From Ammoniphilus oxalaticus (GTDB taxonomy: Bacteria > Bacillota > Bacilli > Aneurinibacillales > RAOX-1): a stretch of 64,000 bases of DNA. The notes beneath the pieces were generated by a model. The model ran no database searches, was not told the DNA's origin, and saw only the letters and a list, made by a program, of their open reading frames with translations. The stretch covers positions 806,001 through 870,000 of the forward strand of contig NZ_MCHY01000008.1 in the NCBI RefSeq assembly GCF_003609605.1. The letters are read 5' to 3'. The position numbers were made by a program, and so were the translations under genes. Shown here one piece after another: positions 18,410 through 27,618 of the stretch (position 1 is its first letter; every line of letters starts with the position of its first letter).

Positions 18410-19396
18410 TCAAATCCGTAATTTTTCAAAAAGCCGTTCCGCCGCCGCAACACCCGATAAAAAGGCGCTCTCAATGCGAGTCCGCCCCGCTGGATCGTCC
18501 GCATGCAAAAACGCGTCGCCGCCAACGAGCAATGGGTGGGTAACGCCGACTTCTATAAAAGGTGAACGAAGCGGAAGAGCGGTTTCTGCATAATCCCATC
18601 TTTTTAATTGAACGGCTTGAATGTTGGTCGAAGCGATAAACGGTGTCGAGAGGGCAATGATTTGCTCGATGACCTCGGGATCAGCGTGATGGAAATGCCG
18701 CGCGGCCCAGTCGCCCGTCATATACACGCTAGCCGATGGAACCAAACTGACACCCTTTTGACGCTGATCCGCAATGCGCTCAATTTCGCGTGGCAATCCT
18801 TGATCGAGATGCCCGCTTACGGAAATATCGAGCGGTTGTTTCAGCCTGAATAGGGCGACTAGACTTGGCTGAAAGGCAATCGATTAAATTTTTGTTCGTA
18901 AAGCGTTATCGATCGGGATATTCCCCTTTTGTAAAAGTTGAAAAGAAATGGGAGCGGGCGGGGTAAGCAGTACCGCTTTGGAAGCGATTGATTCGCCTGT
19001 ATGTAAAACACAACGCCAGCCTTGCTTGGTTTGTTCGATCCGTTTCACTGCGGCGTTCAACTGAATCGGCAACGGTCTGGCCAACGCCTTCATCAGCTGG
19101 TCCATCCCCGCGACACCTGCATACCTTGGATAACGATCGCCAAACCACTTTTTGATCCAACCTTGTTCGAGCCAGCTCGCAACAGCGGATTGAAATAGGG
19201 GAGAACGAACGGTAAAAAACTGGGCGCCGCTATCCCACCGCGCTTGTTCCCGATGAAACGTTGTGACGCGACCGCCGATCACGGATTCTTTTTCGAGTAA
19301 CAAGATGTCGGTGACACCTTTGTCCCGCAATGTTGTAGCAGCGGTAATCCCTGTCAGCCCACCGCCCACAATAACAACATCGAATGATTTAGTCAT
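18410..19396 (-). pseudogene. NAD(P)/FAD-dependent oxidoreductase, interrupted by one in-frame stop
   Basis: The N-terminal part (19396-18887) has the dinucleotide-binding motif VVIVGGGLTGITAA and SVIGGRVTT, typical of renalase-like amine-oxidase-family flavoproteins. A TAA at 18884-18886 interrupts the frame. The same frame continues SIAFQPSLVALFRL and runs on to GVTHPLLVGGDAFLH and the C-terminus at 18410. Total length would be about 328 residues, normal for the family, with no other lesion. It is therefore a recent nonsense mutant (possibly CAA or AAA to TAA) or a sequencing error. Shine-Dalgarno and ATG at 19396 are intact. Confidence 0.85.
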
Positions 19397-19411
19397 ATGC
19401 TCACCCCTGTT

Positions 19412-19957
19412 TTACTGATTTAATGAAGATTGAATCTTTCTATCTAGTTCTTGTGCTTGTTTTATAAAATAATCCATATTTCCGCTGATTGTTATGCCTA
19501 AACCCAATCCCACTTCACGAAGCATTTCCCTCAATTTTTCAAAGTTCCGCTTATCTTCGTCAGTAACATCAACAAATCTATATAATTCATCATTTGGATA
19601 GTAGTTAAATTTCGAATACAAACTCAACAAAGTCTTTTTATCGGCATTTGAAAGTGTTCCTAATTGTTCTCCAATAGTTATACCAAGCAAAATTCCATCT
19701 AACACATCTCCGAGTTCAGTTGTAACCAAATTTGGATTTGACCAATCATTATTAATCTGATGCGCAATCAAACCCTCCAATTCAACTAGATTAGTTTGAA
19801 CTTCAGTAAGTAGAACCTGTTCTTTAACAAAATTCATCTTAAACATTCCCCAAGCTATAACACCAATGAATAGTAGATTTATTGCAGCGGATACTCTGAA
19901 GAAAATCCTTTGTTTTTTATCGATCACTCTCTTCTTTTCTAGACACTCCTCATTCAT
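19412..19957 (-). CDS. Unknown membrane-anchored protein
   Basis: About 181 residues. A charged N-terminus is followed by one transmembrane helix (about 22-45), then a helical soluble domain with VQTNLVELEGLIAHQ, ELGDVLDGILLGITIGEQL and LREMLREVGLGLGI. Family not recognised. The start at ATG 19957 lies two bases past the stop of the upstream gene, with GGAAATC ahead of it. An alternative ATG at 19978 would overlap that gene by 19 bp. Co-transcribed with 19960-20235. Confidence 0.65.
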   Translation of the reverse strand: MNEECLEKKRVIDKKQRIFFRVSAAINLLFIGVIAWGMFKMNFVKEQVLLTEVQTNLVELEGLIAHQINNDWSNPNLVTTELGDVLDGILLGITIGEQLGTLSNADKKTLLSLYSKFNYYPNDELYRFVDVTDEDKRNFEKLREMLREVGLGLGITISGNMDYFIKQAQELDRKIQSSLNQ

Positions 19958-19959
19958 AA

Positions 19960-20235
19960 TTAGATTTCCATAATCCATTGGCGAAACGTGTTCGTTGCAG
20001 CATCAATATTTTCAAAGCTCTCTTCTTTCTCCAATTCGTACGCTGGAAAATCAGTGATCCTATTTTTTCTTACGACAACCTTATTGTCTAAGCATTGAAT
20101 CTCAACAAAATAGGGCGCGGGTTCATCGTTAACATATTCATACGTCCTCACATGCTCTAAAATGGTAATTTCGTTTGGTTTTAAGACCAGAGCATTCTCA
20201 ATCGACATAATGGTTTCGTTCGCAAAATAATGCAA
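19960..20235 (-). CDS. Unknown small protein
   Basis: 91 residues, soluble, acidic; no recognised domain. It reads like a short beta-rich protein (LKPNEITILEHVRTYEYV, YFVEIQCLDNKVVVRKN). TTG 20235 is preferred because AGGAGG lies 9 bp upstream; ATGs further upstream overlap or precede that site. It is immediately followed by the membrane-anchored protein gene, probably in one operon. Confidence 0.65.
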   Translation of the reverse strand: MHYFANETIMSIENALVLKPNEITILEHVRTYEYVNDEPAPYFVEIQCLDNKVVVRKNRITDFPAYELEKEESFENIDAATNTFRQWIMEI

Positions 20236-20444
20236 ATATGATAACCTCCTCATGATTAAGTTAATCATCATTATAACGTAAGTTTACGATTAATCTAACG
20301 CGCTCTTGGATAAACGTTAAACTAGATTCATAGGTAAGAAAGGATTGCTGTATCGATCGTTCTTTTAAAAAGAGCGCGGTTGTTATAAAATGGATGAGAT
20401 AACATTCAGAGAAGATTGACTGCTCATCAAGGGGGGAATAAAAC

Positions 20445-20750
20445 ATGGTCGTTGATGAATTTAGATTGATTTTCCTACTGTTTATTGTCCTGCTGTCATT
20501 GTTTATCGTCGGTTCCGTTTTGTATAAAGGGAGGTACAAAGCGAGATTCAAAGAAGTTGGTATGATGGCTGCTATTGTTTGTCCGATTTTATCCGCTAAG
20601 TTTATGTGGGATATTGGGATTATCGCGGATGAAACAGGAAGGGGCGGTGATCCTGTATCGAGTCTGATGTTTTTCGTCATTGTTGGCTTGTCATTTTCAA
20701 TCTTCATCTTTACAAAAAGTAGGGCAGCTGTAGATGAAACATGGGTTTAG
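20445..20750 (+). CDS. Small three-helix membrane protein
   Basis: 101 residues with hydrophobic helices at about 8-27, 38-60 and 73-91; family not recognised. AAGGGGGGAAT precedes the ATG. The stop overlaps the start of the next gene by 17 bp, so the two are coupled and may form a complex. Confidence 0.7.
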   Translation: MVVDEFRLIFLLFIVLLSLFIVGSVLYKGRYKARFKEVGMMAAIVCPILSAKFMWDIGIIADETGRGGDPVSSLMFFVIVGLSFSIFIFTKSRAAVDETWV

Positions 20751-21252
20751 AAAATTGCTCCGAAATAAATGGACGTTGAATGGGGTCTCCCTCGTCTTTG
20801 TGACAGTTGTGTTATGCGTTGTTATTTTTTATGTTAATTTTAAGTATTATGCTGGTGTGATTGGCATGGGCTTCTTTGCGCCACTTCTTTGCGTCGCTCT
20901 GTTTAGGGGGACGCAAGGCATAGTCAAAGCGGAAAAACGGAGACGAATTGTCTTTGTTAATAGCGGATTGATCGGTTTGATCATAGTCATGTTTGTTATT
21001 GCGCTCCCTCGTTATACATACAAAGATTCACAGGAAATGGTCTTATCTTATCATTTGAACGATAGTAATGGCGACGTGACGATGCCTTCATTAGAGCATA
21101 AGACTGTGCCAACGACTAGACAGTATTCCTGGTTACTAAATGGTCGGTTATATTACGTGGGGATCAAGGAAGATCAACTAGATCAAATACTATATTACGT
21201 TGTTCACCCCATCCGAGGACAGGTAACGAAATTAGAGAGACCCTATTGGTAG
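20734..21252 (+). CDS. Unknown membrane protein with extracytoplasmic tail
   Basis: 172 residues with three hydrophobic segments (about 17-36, 40-58, 72-90). An 80-residue hydrophilic tail includes EMVLSYHLNDSNGDVTMPS and RQYSWLLNGRLYYVGIKED. Not recognised. Its start overlaps the preceding gene, so they are very likely functional partners. The operon ends at the hairpin at 21270. Confidence 0.65.
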   Translation: MKHGFRKLLRNKWTLNGVSLVFVTVVLCVVIFYVNFKYYAGVIGMGFFAPLLCVALFRGTQGIVKAEKRRRIVFVNSGLIGLIIVMFVIALPRYTYKDSQEMVLSYHLNDSNGDVTMPSLEHKTVPTTRQYSWLLNGRLYYVGIKEDQLDQILYYVVHPIRGQVTKLERPYW

Positions 21253-21269
21253 GCTTTCTTCATAGCAAG

Positions 21270-21310
21270 ACCATCCCGCGTGATGAAAGAATCGCGGGAT
21301 GGTTTTTATA
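21270..21310. terminator. Terminator between convergent genes
   Basis: ACCATCCCGCG pairs with CGCGGGATGGT and is followed by TTTTATATTTT. Confidence 0.85.
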
Positions 21311-21332
21311 TTTTATATTTTTTTATTAAAAA

Positions 21333-22262
21333 TTAGTTTTCGCCAAGAAAGGCGGTTTTGAAAATACTCAACAAATGTTCCAATGTAATCGGATCACTGT
21401 AGGTAGATGCTTTTGTATCGATTTCAATGACACGATTGTTCTGAACGGCGGGGATTCGTTGCCAAATTTCTGAGTCCATGAAGGATGCTTCGCTATCTAA
21501 GTCTCTACTAAGCACGATATAATCACCTGCGTACTCGGGTAACACCTCTTGTGAAAGTGTATAGTAGCCCGATCCGAGCGCATCTTTTTTAACCGAATCT
21601 GGCATTTGTAACTTCATTGTTTGATATAAAATTTCCGTGCCGCGGGCCCATTTGTCGCCAAATACATAAAAACTTTTCCCATCTGTCTCAAAAACAGAAA
21701 CAGTAAACGCATCTCCAAGCTGGGCTTTGATCTCGTTTCCAACTGCCGCGGCCCGTTGCTCGAAATCATCGATCCAAGCGCGCGCTTCATCTTCCTTGTT
21801 AATCAGCCTTCCAATTTCCAAGTGTTGCGTTAAATAATCGTTTTTGCCCCACGTGTAAACAACGGTAGGAGCAATTTTACTCATTTCCGCAATGTTTTTC
21901 AGCTCAGCTCCGACAATGATCAGATCTGGATTTTGGGCCGTGATCCTTTCCAAATCCGTACCCGAAACAATCTCAACTTCCTCTAGCTTCTTTGTAAACA
22001 ACGGGTTTTTCTTTGACCATTGATCTACCCCAACGAGTGTTCCCCCGAGCGCAAGCACATTCGGAGCATTCGTCAAAGCGACAATCCGTTCAGGATTCGC
22101 GGGGACCTGAATTGGACCTTGTTCCGATTGATACGTGATTGTGTCAGCGCCATTAGAATTCGGTGATGACACCGCATTGTTTCGGTTGTTGGGCTCTTTG
22201 CCGCAAGCGGTTGACACGACCAGTATGAACAGCATCATCACGACTAACCAGTTCCGTTTCAT
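21333..22262 (-). CDS. Iron-siderophore ABC transporter substrate-binding lipoprotein
   Basis: 309 residues, FhuD/BtuF-type (peripheral binding protein 2). The lipoprotein leader ends VVSTACG. The body has NPERIVALTNAPNVLALGG in the first lobe, DLIIVGAELKNIAEMSKIAPTV, and the second lobe with ILYQTMKLQMPDS. It delivers a ferric siderophore to the FecCD permeases encoded upstream. Its ATG overlaps the ATPase gene (ATGA), placing it last in a four-gene operon under the Fur-type site at 25178. The exact siderophore is not deducible. Confidence 0.93.
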   Translation of the reverse strand: MKRNWLVVMMLFILVVSTACGKEPNNRNNAVSSPNSNGADTITYQSEQGPIQVPANPERIVALTNAPNVLALGGTLVGVDQWSKKNPLFTKKLEEVEIVSGTDLERITAQNPDLIIVGAELKNIAEMSKIAPTVVYTWGKNDYLTQHLEIGRLINKEDEARAWIDDFEQRAAAVGNEIKAQLGDAFTVSVFETDGKSFYVFGDKWARGTEILYQTMKLQMPDSVKKDALGSGYYTLSQEVLPEYAGDYIVLSRDLDSEASFMDSEIWQRIPAVQNNRVIEIDTKASTYSDPITLEHLLSIFKTAFLGEN

Positions 22263-23089
22263 CTTCCGTTCTCCTCATTGTGTGTATTTTCTTCTATGCA
22301 GGCCTTCGCTAACAAATCATATGTAATGCAAACGGGATGCCCGCATCGTGGATCGTAAATGATTTCAGCGTCAATTTGAAAGACTTTCTTTAATACATCC
22401 GTTGTCATGACTTCATTTGGGGCGCCCTCCTTGATGATTGTTCCATTATTTAAGGCCACCATATGGTCGGCGAAACGCGCTGCATGGTTTAGATCATGCA
22501 AGACCATAACAATTGTTCGCTTTTCTTGTTTATTAAGATTGTTTAGTAACTGGAGTATCTCTAGCTGATGAGCCAAGTCGAGGTAGGTGGTTGGTTCATC
22601 TAATAACAATAAATCCGTTTCTTGAGCAAGCGCCATTGCAATCCAGACGCGTTGACGTTGCCCACCTGATAATGCTTCGATTGGTCGGTCATAGAACGCG
22701 GATAATCCGGTTTGTTCAATCGCCCAGCTAACGATGTGACGATCGTGATCGCGCAAGCTTCCGAACCCTTTCTGGTGTGGAAATCTACCGTATGTTACAA
22801 GTTCGGCGACTGTTAAGCCGTTTGGCGCTTGCGGCGTTTGCGGTAAGATCGCCATCTGTTTGGCGATGTCTTTTGTTGATAACTTATGAATCGCTTTGCC
22901 GTCTAAATAAATGCCGCCTGATTTCGGATTGATAATTCTAGCTAACGTTTTTAAAATTGTCGATTTACCGCATCCATTTGACCCGATGATCGTTGTGATT
23001 TTTCCTTCTGGTATGTTTAATGTTAAGTCTTTGACAATCGGAACATTGCCATAGGCGATGTTTAGTTCTTTTGCTGCTAGAGTCGTCAT
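22259..23089 (-). CDS. Iron-siderophore ABC transporter ATP-binding protein
   Basis: 276-residue FecE/FepC-type ATPase. It has Walker A GSNGCGKST near 36-44, Q-loop ILPQTPQAP, signature LSGGQRQRVWIAMALAQ, Walker B LLLLDEPTTYLDL and switch His in VLHDLNHA. It powers uptake by the adjacent permeases. GGGAGTGGTG lies upstream of the ATG. Confidence 0.95.
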   Translation of the reverse strand: MTTLAAKELNIAYGNVPIVKDLTLNIPEGKITTIIGSNGCGKSTILKTLARIINPKSGGIYLDGKAIHKLSTKDIAKQMAILPQTPQAPNGLTVAELVTYGRFPHQKGFGSLRDHDRHIVSWAIEQTGLSAFYDRPIEALSGGQRQRVWIAMALAQETDLLLLDEPTTYLDLAHQLEILQLLNNLNKQEKRTIVMVLHDLNHAARFADHMVALNNGTIIKEGAPNEVMTTDVLKKVFQIDAEIIYDPRCGHPVCITYDLLAKACIEENTHNEENGR

Positions 23090-23105
23090 TGTTCACCACT
23101 CCCAT

Positions 23106-24125
23106 CTATGTTTTCATTAACAAATAAATAAAATAAGGCGCGCTTAAGGTTGAAACGACGAGTCCAACCGGAATTTCCGACGGGGCCAGAGCGGTTCTAC
23201 CGATCGCATCTGCGACTAGCAGTAATAAGGCGCCGATTAACGCGGCGGTTGGAAGTAGCATTTGGTATTTTGGCCCAACCAATCCTTTTGCTAGGTGTGG
23301 AGCAACTAAGCCTAGAAAGGCAATACCACCGCCTACGGCAACCGCAGATCCCGCCAAAGCTACTGACACAAGCAGTAAGATTCTTCGTTCCCTTTCCACA
23401 TTGGTTCCTAATCCAATCGCAATTTCATCCCCGAGATGAAGCGCGTTTAAAAACCGCGCTTTATAAATTGCATATGGAATGAGTAGGATGGTCCACGGTA
23501 AAATCGCCCATACAAATGGCCAACTTGTCCCTCCAATGCTTCCAGAGAGCCAGACTAATGCTTGCATAAAATCATTCGGATTCATTCTTAGTTGAATGAT
23601 CATGAGCGCTGCCCCAAATGCCGCATTGACTCCGATTCCGACCAATAGCAATCGAACCGATGTGATCCCTTTATTCCAGGCAAGTATATAGATGAGAAAG
23701 GCGGCGCTCATCCCGCCGACAAGAGCTGCGACAGGCATTATAAATGGGTAAAACACGCCGAAAATAGCGGTAGCTGGTCCTTGAAACAAATAGATAAATA
23801 ACACGACGGCAAGACCTGAACCGGCATTGATACCGAGTACACCCGGATCAGCCAACCCATTTTGGGAGACACCTTGTAAAATAGAGCCAGAAATCGCAAG
23901 CGCGGAGCCAATCAGTAAAGCAATTACCATCCGCGGCAAACGGAAATCTAAGACGATTAGCCGATTTTGCTCCGTACCCGCGCCGACTAACGTTTTCAAC
24001 AAATCAACGGTTGGAATTTTGATAAATCCCGTATTTAAGCTGATCAAAAAAACGATTACGATGAATAGAAGAATGATAGCCATGACAGTGAAAGGATTCC
24101 TGCCCGCTCGATGTATCCGTTGCAT
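23106..24125 (-). CDS. FecCD-family siderophore permease (second subunit)
   Basis: 339 residues, about nine to ten transmembrane helices. It has the family motifs RLPRMVIALLIGSALAISG, GVSQNGLADPGVLGINAGSG and the ATPase-coupling region GLGTNVERERR, followed by AFLGLVAPHLAK. It pairs with the next permease in a heterodimeric channel. The start overlaps the stop of the upstream permease by one base (TAATG). Confidence 0.94.
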   Translation of the reverse strand: MQRIHRAGRNPFTVMAIILLFIVIVFLISLNTGFIKIPTVDLLKTLVGAGTEQNRLIVLDFRLPRMVIALLIGSALAISGSILQGVSQNGLADPGVLGINAGSGLAVVLFIYLFQGPATAIFGVFYPFIMPVAALVGGMSAAFLIYILAWNKGITSVRLLLVGIGVNAAFGAALMIIQLRMNPNDFMQALVWLSGSIGGTSWPFVWAILPWTILLIPYAIYKARFLNALHLGDEIAIGLGTNVERERRILLLVSVALAGSAVAVGGGIAFLGLVAPHLAKGLVGPKYQMLLPTAALIGALLLLVADAIGRTALAPSEIPVGLVVSTLSAPYFIYLLMKT

Positions 24126-25153
24126 TACAGAACGCTCCTTTCTCTGCGCGCTAGATAGAGAAAGAAAGGGACACCGATTAGAGCGGTAATCGCTCCGACC
24201 GGGGTTTCAAAAGGAGGATTGATTATTCTCGCTCCCACATCAGCTAACACGAGTAGAAGGGCGCCTAAAATTGCGGCGCAAGGGATGATCCAACGATAAT
24301 CCATGCCTACTAAAAATCTTGTAATATGCGGGATTACCAGTCCGATGAAGCCAATCGTTCCCGCAATCGAAACAGCGGCGCCTGTTAACAGTAATACAAC
24401 ACAGATGCCTGAAATTTTTACCATTGAAGTCCGCTGTCCGAGTCCCTTTGCCACCTCGTCTCCTAAACTCAACACTGTGATTGATCGAGCTAAGATAAAG
24501 GCAAGCGCCAAGCCAATCGCTACGATCGGCATGATGAATTTAATACTGAGCCATTGGATCCCTGCAACGCCCCCCGCAAACCAAAAACTAACATCTTGAG
24601 CCACGTCAAAATGAATCGCGAGCGAAGTCGAGATCGACTGCAATAGGGCAGTGACGGCAGTGCCGGCCAATGCGAGCTTAACCGGCGTTAAACCGCCTTT
24701 TGCAAAGGAACCGATCCCAAACACGATAGCCGCTCCGATTCCCGCCCCGATAAAAGACCAAACGATCAGTCCACCTGAAGACGTTTTCGGAAAAAAAGCA
24801 AAAGAAACCGCGATCATAAACGAGGCTCCAGCCGTGATTCCCATGATGGAAGGGGAGGCTAACGGATTGCGTGTCATACCTTGCATGATCGAGCCCGAAA
24901 CCGCTAATGAGGCGCCGACTAAAGCGGCGGCGATTGCTCGCGGAATGCGAAGTTCTCGAATAATTTGATGGGCGGTCATCTCAGCTTCGAAATGGAACAC
25001 GCCATCCCATATACTCTTTAAATCAATTTCAGCAGCGCCGATTGTTATGGAAGAAATCATACTCAGCGCTAACATAATTATCCCGACCAACAGAATGATC
25101 GATCCAACGAGCGGACGCGAGGAATAGGGCTGGCTACGAATCGCTTTCGTCAT
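24125..25153 (-). CDS. FecCD-family siderophore permease (first subunit)
   Basis: 342 residues, polytopic, with RELRIPRAIAAALVGASLAVSG, IMQGMTRNPLASPSIMGI, GLGQRTSMVKISG and GTIGFIGLVIPHITRF. First gene of the operon permease-permease-ATPase-binding protein, transcribed leftward from the Fur-type operator about 25 bp upstream. Confidence 0.94.
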   Translation of the reverse strand: MTKAIRSQPYSSRPLVGSIILLVGIIMLALSMISSITIGAAEIDLKSIWDGVFHFEAEMTAHQIIRELRIPRAIAAALVGASLAVSGSIMQGMTRNPLASPSIMGITAGASFMIAVSFAFFPKTSSGGLIVWSFIGAGIGAAIVFGIGSFAKGGLTPVKLALAGTAVTALLQSISTSLAIHFDVAQDVSFWFAGGVAGIQWLSIKFIMPIVAIGLALAFILARSITVLSLGDEVAKGLGQRTSMVKISGICVVLLLTGAAVSIAGTIGFIGLVIPHITRFLVGMDYRWIIPCAAILGALLLVLADVGARIINPPFETPVGAITALIGVPFFLYLARRERSVL

Positions 25154-25177
25154 AAAGAAATATACCTCATCTCAAAT

Positions 25178-25196
25178 AATAATGATTCTCACTATC
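25178..25196. promoter_or_regulatory. Fur box of the leftward siderophore operon
   Basis: AATAATGATTCTCACTATC matches 16 of 19 positions of the classical Fur consensus. It lies between the leftward permease gene and the rightward binding protein gene, so Fur-Fe(II) probably represses this operon. Confidence 0.85.
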
Positions 25197-25294
25197 AACC
25201 AATTATATGGGTCCTTTACGTGGGGGTCAATATGTGTATGAAAGATTATATTTTTAAAATAAGTGTCCATCGCAGACGGGTTGTAAAAGAGAAT

Positions 25295-25313
25295 GAATAT
25301 TGTTATCATTTAG
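25295..25313. promoter_or_regulatory. Second, weaker Fur-like site before binding protein gene
   Basis: The stretch with core TTGTTATCATT matches about 12 of 19 Fur consensus positions, with a good right half. It lies 40 bp before the start at 25353. Confidence 0.45.
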
Positions 25314-25352
25314 AAGGCGCTCATTTATGCTTAAATTTGGAGGAGTAGTAGG

Positions 25353-26324
25353 ATGTTTAAACATTGCATTAAAAATCTTTTAGTGACTAGTTTGCTGGCG
25401 ATGTTCATTTTGCTTACAGCTTGTGGAACGCGCGCGGATGAAAATACGCAACAACCGCGTCCAGAGCAAACAAGTCAATCAGAACAACGTGTGAAAACGG
25501 ATGCGTTGGGACATCCCGTCGCGATTCCAAATCATCCGCAAAGGATTATTGCTTCTTACCTTGAGGATCATTTGATTGCGCTTGGGATCACTCCGATTGC
25601 TCAATGGTCTGTTAAGAACGGTCAATCTATCCAAAATTATTTGCAGGAGTATTTAGCGGGGGTGGACACGATTCCGCATGATCTCCCTCTTGAAACGGTA
25701 TCACAGTTTGAGCCTGATTTGATTATCATCGGTTCAGCGGCAGCAGTAGAGGGTGGTAAATATGAGCAATATTCTAAAATAGCTCCGACCTATGTTGTTG
25801 CCCAAGAAACGAATGAAAATTGGCGGGAAACTTTACGAAGAATCGCCGTCCTAATGGAACTCGAGCAGCAAGCGGAGCAAGTCCTTACTGCGTATGATGA
25901 AAAAGCGGACAAGAACAAAGCTCTTCTACACGAAGCGATTGGCGATGAGTCTGCCGCAGTAATTTGGTTAACGGGCGGTAATTTCTTTATCGTTAGTGAA
26001 AATGTATCAAGTGGAGATGTGCTATACCATGATCTCGGACTGAGCGTACCAAAGGTAGTGGAAGAAATTTCGCGTGTTGCTACGGGGAATTGGTCCGCGG
26101 TTTCTCTTGAGAAACTAGCTACACTTGACGCAGATCACCTTTTCTTAATTAATAGCGATTCGGGAGATGGCGCCGAATGGTTGCAAGATCCGCTATGGAA
26201 AAACATCCCTGCTGTAAAAAAAGGGAATGTCTATGAATACGGCTCGGAGAAGAGCTGGTTATATTCAGGAGCGATCGCGAATGAACAAATTATGGATGCT
26301 GTTTTGAAAAGTTTGATTAAATAA
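25353..26324 (+). CDS. Second iron-siderophore substrate-binding lipoprotein
   Basis: 323-residue FhuD/FeuA-type protein. The leader MFKHCIKNLLVTSLLAMF leads to a lipobox LLTACG, then a Gln/Glu-rich linker. The first lobe has GHPVAIPNHPQRIIASYLEDH and EPDLIIIGSAA; the second lobe has GDVLYHDLGLSVPK. It is divergent from the permease operon, so the transporter may use two binding proteins with different ligands. AATTTGGAGGAG precedes the ATG. Confidence 0.92.
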   Translation: MFKHCIKNLLVTSLLAMFILLTACGTRADENTQQPRPEQTSQSEQRVKTDALGHPVAIPNHPQRIIASYLEDHLIALGITPIAQWSVKNGQSIQNYLQEYLAGVDTIPHDLPLETVSQFEPDLIIIGSAAAVEGGKYEQYSKIAPTYVVAQETNENWRETLRRIAVLMELEQQAEQVLTAYDEKADKNKALLHEAIGDESAAVIWLTGGNFFIVSENVSSGDVLYHDLGLSVPKVVEEISRVATGNWSAVSLEKLATLDADHLFLINSDSGDGAEWLQDPLWKNIPAVKKGNVYEYGSEKSWLYSGAIANEQIMDAVLKSLIK

Positions 26325-26362
26325 GTGACTTAGCTTGAGAATTATATAGGAGGATTATTTTT

Positions 26363-26959
26363 TTGAATAGTATTAATTTCTCACAGTATGCGGTTACGTC
26401 AGAGGATGAGTTAAGAAGGATCGTTAAAGCGCCACACGAACACGTTGTAAAAAAGAGCGTCACCACGATCAATGAACAGTGTAAGCAGTTTATCAAAATG
26501 TCTCCGCTCTTTTTTCTTTCTACTTCAAACAAAGACGGAACATGTGATGTTTCACCGCGGGGGGATCTGCCGAGCCCTATCAAAGTTATCAATTCACATC
26601 AGTTGGTTATTCCCGATCGTCCAGGTAATAGACGACTAGATTCTATCACGAATATCATATCTAACCCACATGTTGGTCTTGTCTTTCTCATTCCTGGTTT
26701 AGAAGAAGTCCTGCGTATAAATGGGCGGGCTACAGTTATAAAAAATGGACCGATACTAAATGACATGCAGATGAACGGGGCATCCCCTTTACTCGGGATC
26801 GGCGTGGATGTGGAAGAATGCTATATTCATTGTTCACGCGCGTTAAATCAATCAAAAATCTGGGATGCGCAAACGTGGCAAAAGGCCGAGAATCTTCCAA
26901 TCGGAAAGGAAATTTTTCGTGACCATCTCAAGATGAACGGAATTGAATTAAAGGCGTAA
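26363..26959 (+). CDS. PPOX-type FMN-binding flavoprotein (MSMEG_1061-like)
   Basis: 198 residues with the split-barrel pattern MSPLFFLSTSNKDGTCDVSPRGDLPS, LVIPDRPGNRRLDSITNII, VGLVFLIPGLEEVLRINGRA and a C-terminal ECYIHCSRAL. It resembles the PPOX-class flavoproteins annotated MSMEG_1061-type. TTG 26363 has AGGAGG 9 bp upstream. It lies 38 bp after the siderophore binding protein, so co-expression under iron limitation is likely. A reductive role in iron release is only a guess. Confidence 0.85.
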   Translation: MNSINFSQYAVTSEDELRRIVKAPHEHVVKKSVTTINEQCKQFIKMSPLFFLSTSNKDGTCDVSPRGDLPSPIKVINSHQLVIPDRPGNRRLDSITNIISNPHVGLVFLIPGLEEVLRINGRATVIKNGPILNDMQMNGASPLLGIGVDVEECYIHCSRALNQSKIWDAQTWQKAENLPIGKEIFRDHLKMNGIELKA

Positions 26960-27618
26960 ACGGAAAGCAATGCGAAGGTGATATGACGTTTTTTCTCTCT
27001 TTTCAGACTATTTTCATCCGATTGAGACAGTGTAGAATTTGAACTGGCTGTGGAGGAGTCGGCTAAACCGAGTGTCATGTCATAAAAGTAGACGGGTTTT
27101 CTTTTCTTATTACTGAGGATCAAGAAGAGACGTTCCGGCATACGACATTGGAATATAAAATTGAAAGAGCGGGCGGTGTTGGTTTCGTGAGTATCCACTG
27201 AGTTTTGTAAAATTGCTGTGTATTCCATGAGGCCCCGCCTTCAATTCGTGGAAATCTGTTCATCGATGGTTCGGATCTTGTTAAAATGGGTGATACGTCG
27301 CACTAATAGTGGTCTGTAATTAGGTAAACAGAAATGATCTTTTTCAAAATGTACCCATCTTCTTCGTTTAATTATATTTTGTTAGGATATAAAGAATCGC
27401 TTCCAAATGCGCCAGATCTGTAAAGCTCGACCATCCTCTTCGAAATTAGGCTCCATTCCGAAAAGGTCCTCTCTCTTCTATGATAGAGATTAAACAAACC
27501 AGTGTCCATACATCCACACTGTAAGTATATTTTTCAAAATGTATCCCCCTCGTAGGCTTGCGTTATAATGAGGCTAGTACCGATTGTAATCCTTTTGTGA
27601 AATGATAGGTGGAGTGAA
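26960..27618. other. Gene-free 659-bp spacer with decayed fragments
   Basis: No convincing intact gene. On the minus strand, two places (about 27336 and 27536, reading left) carry a leader GGRTACATTTTGAAAAA like the ribosome site and TTG start of the lipoprotein at 18109. Both frames close within 11-16 codons. Sequence next to the 27336 copy also resembles the region upstream of 18109. A plus-strand frame of about 45 codons without a start reads VDGFSFLITEDQEETF (around 27090-27200). TATAAT at 27564-27569 may be the -10 of the downstream regulator gene. Confidence 0.4.

Noticed and set aside
26848-27228. Minus-strand ORF of 126 codons
   Set aside because: Half of it is antisense to the PPOX gene, the ribosome site is poor and the rest is low-complexity Ser-rich.
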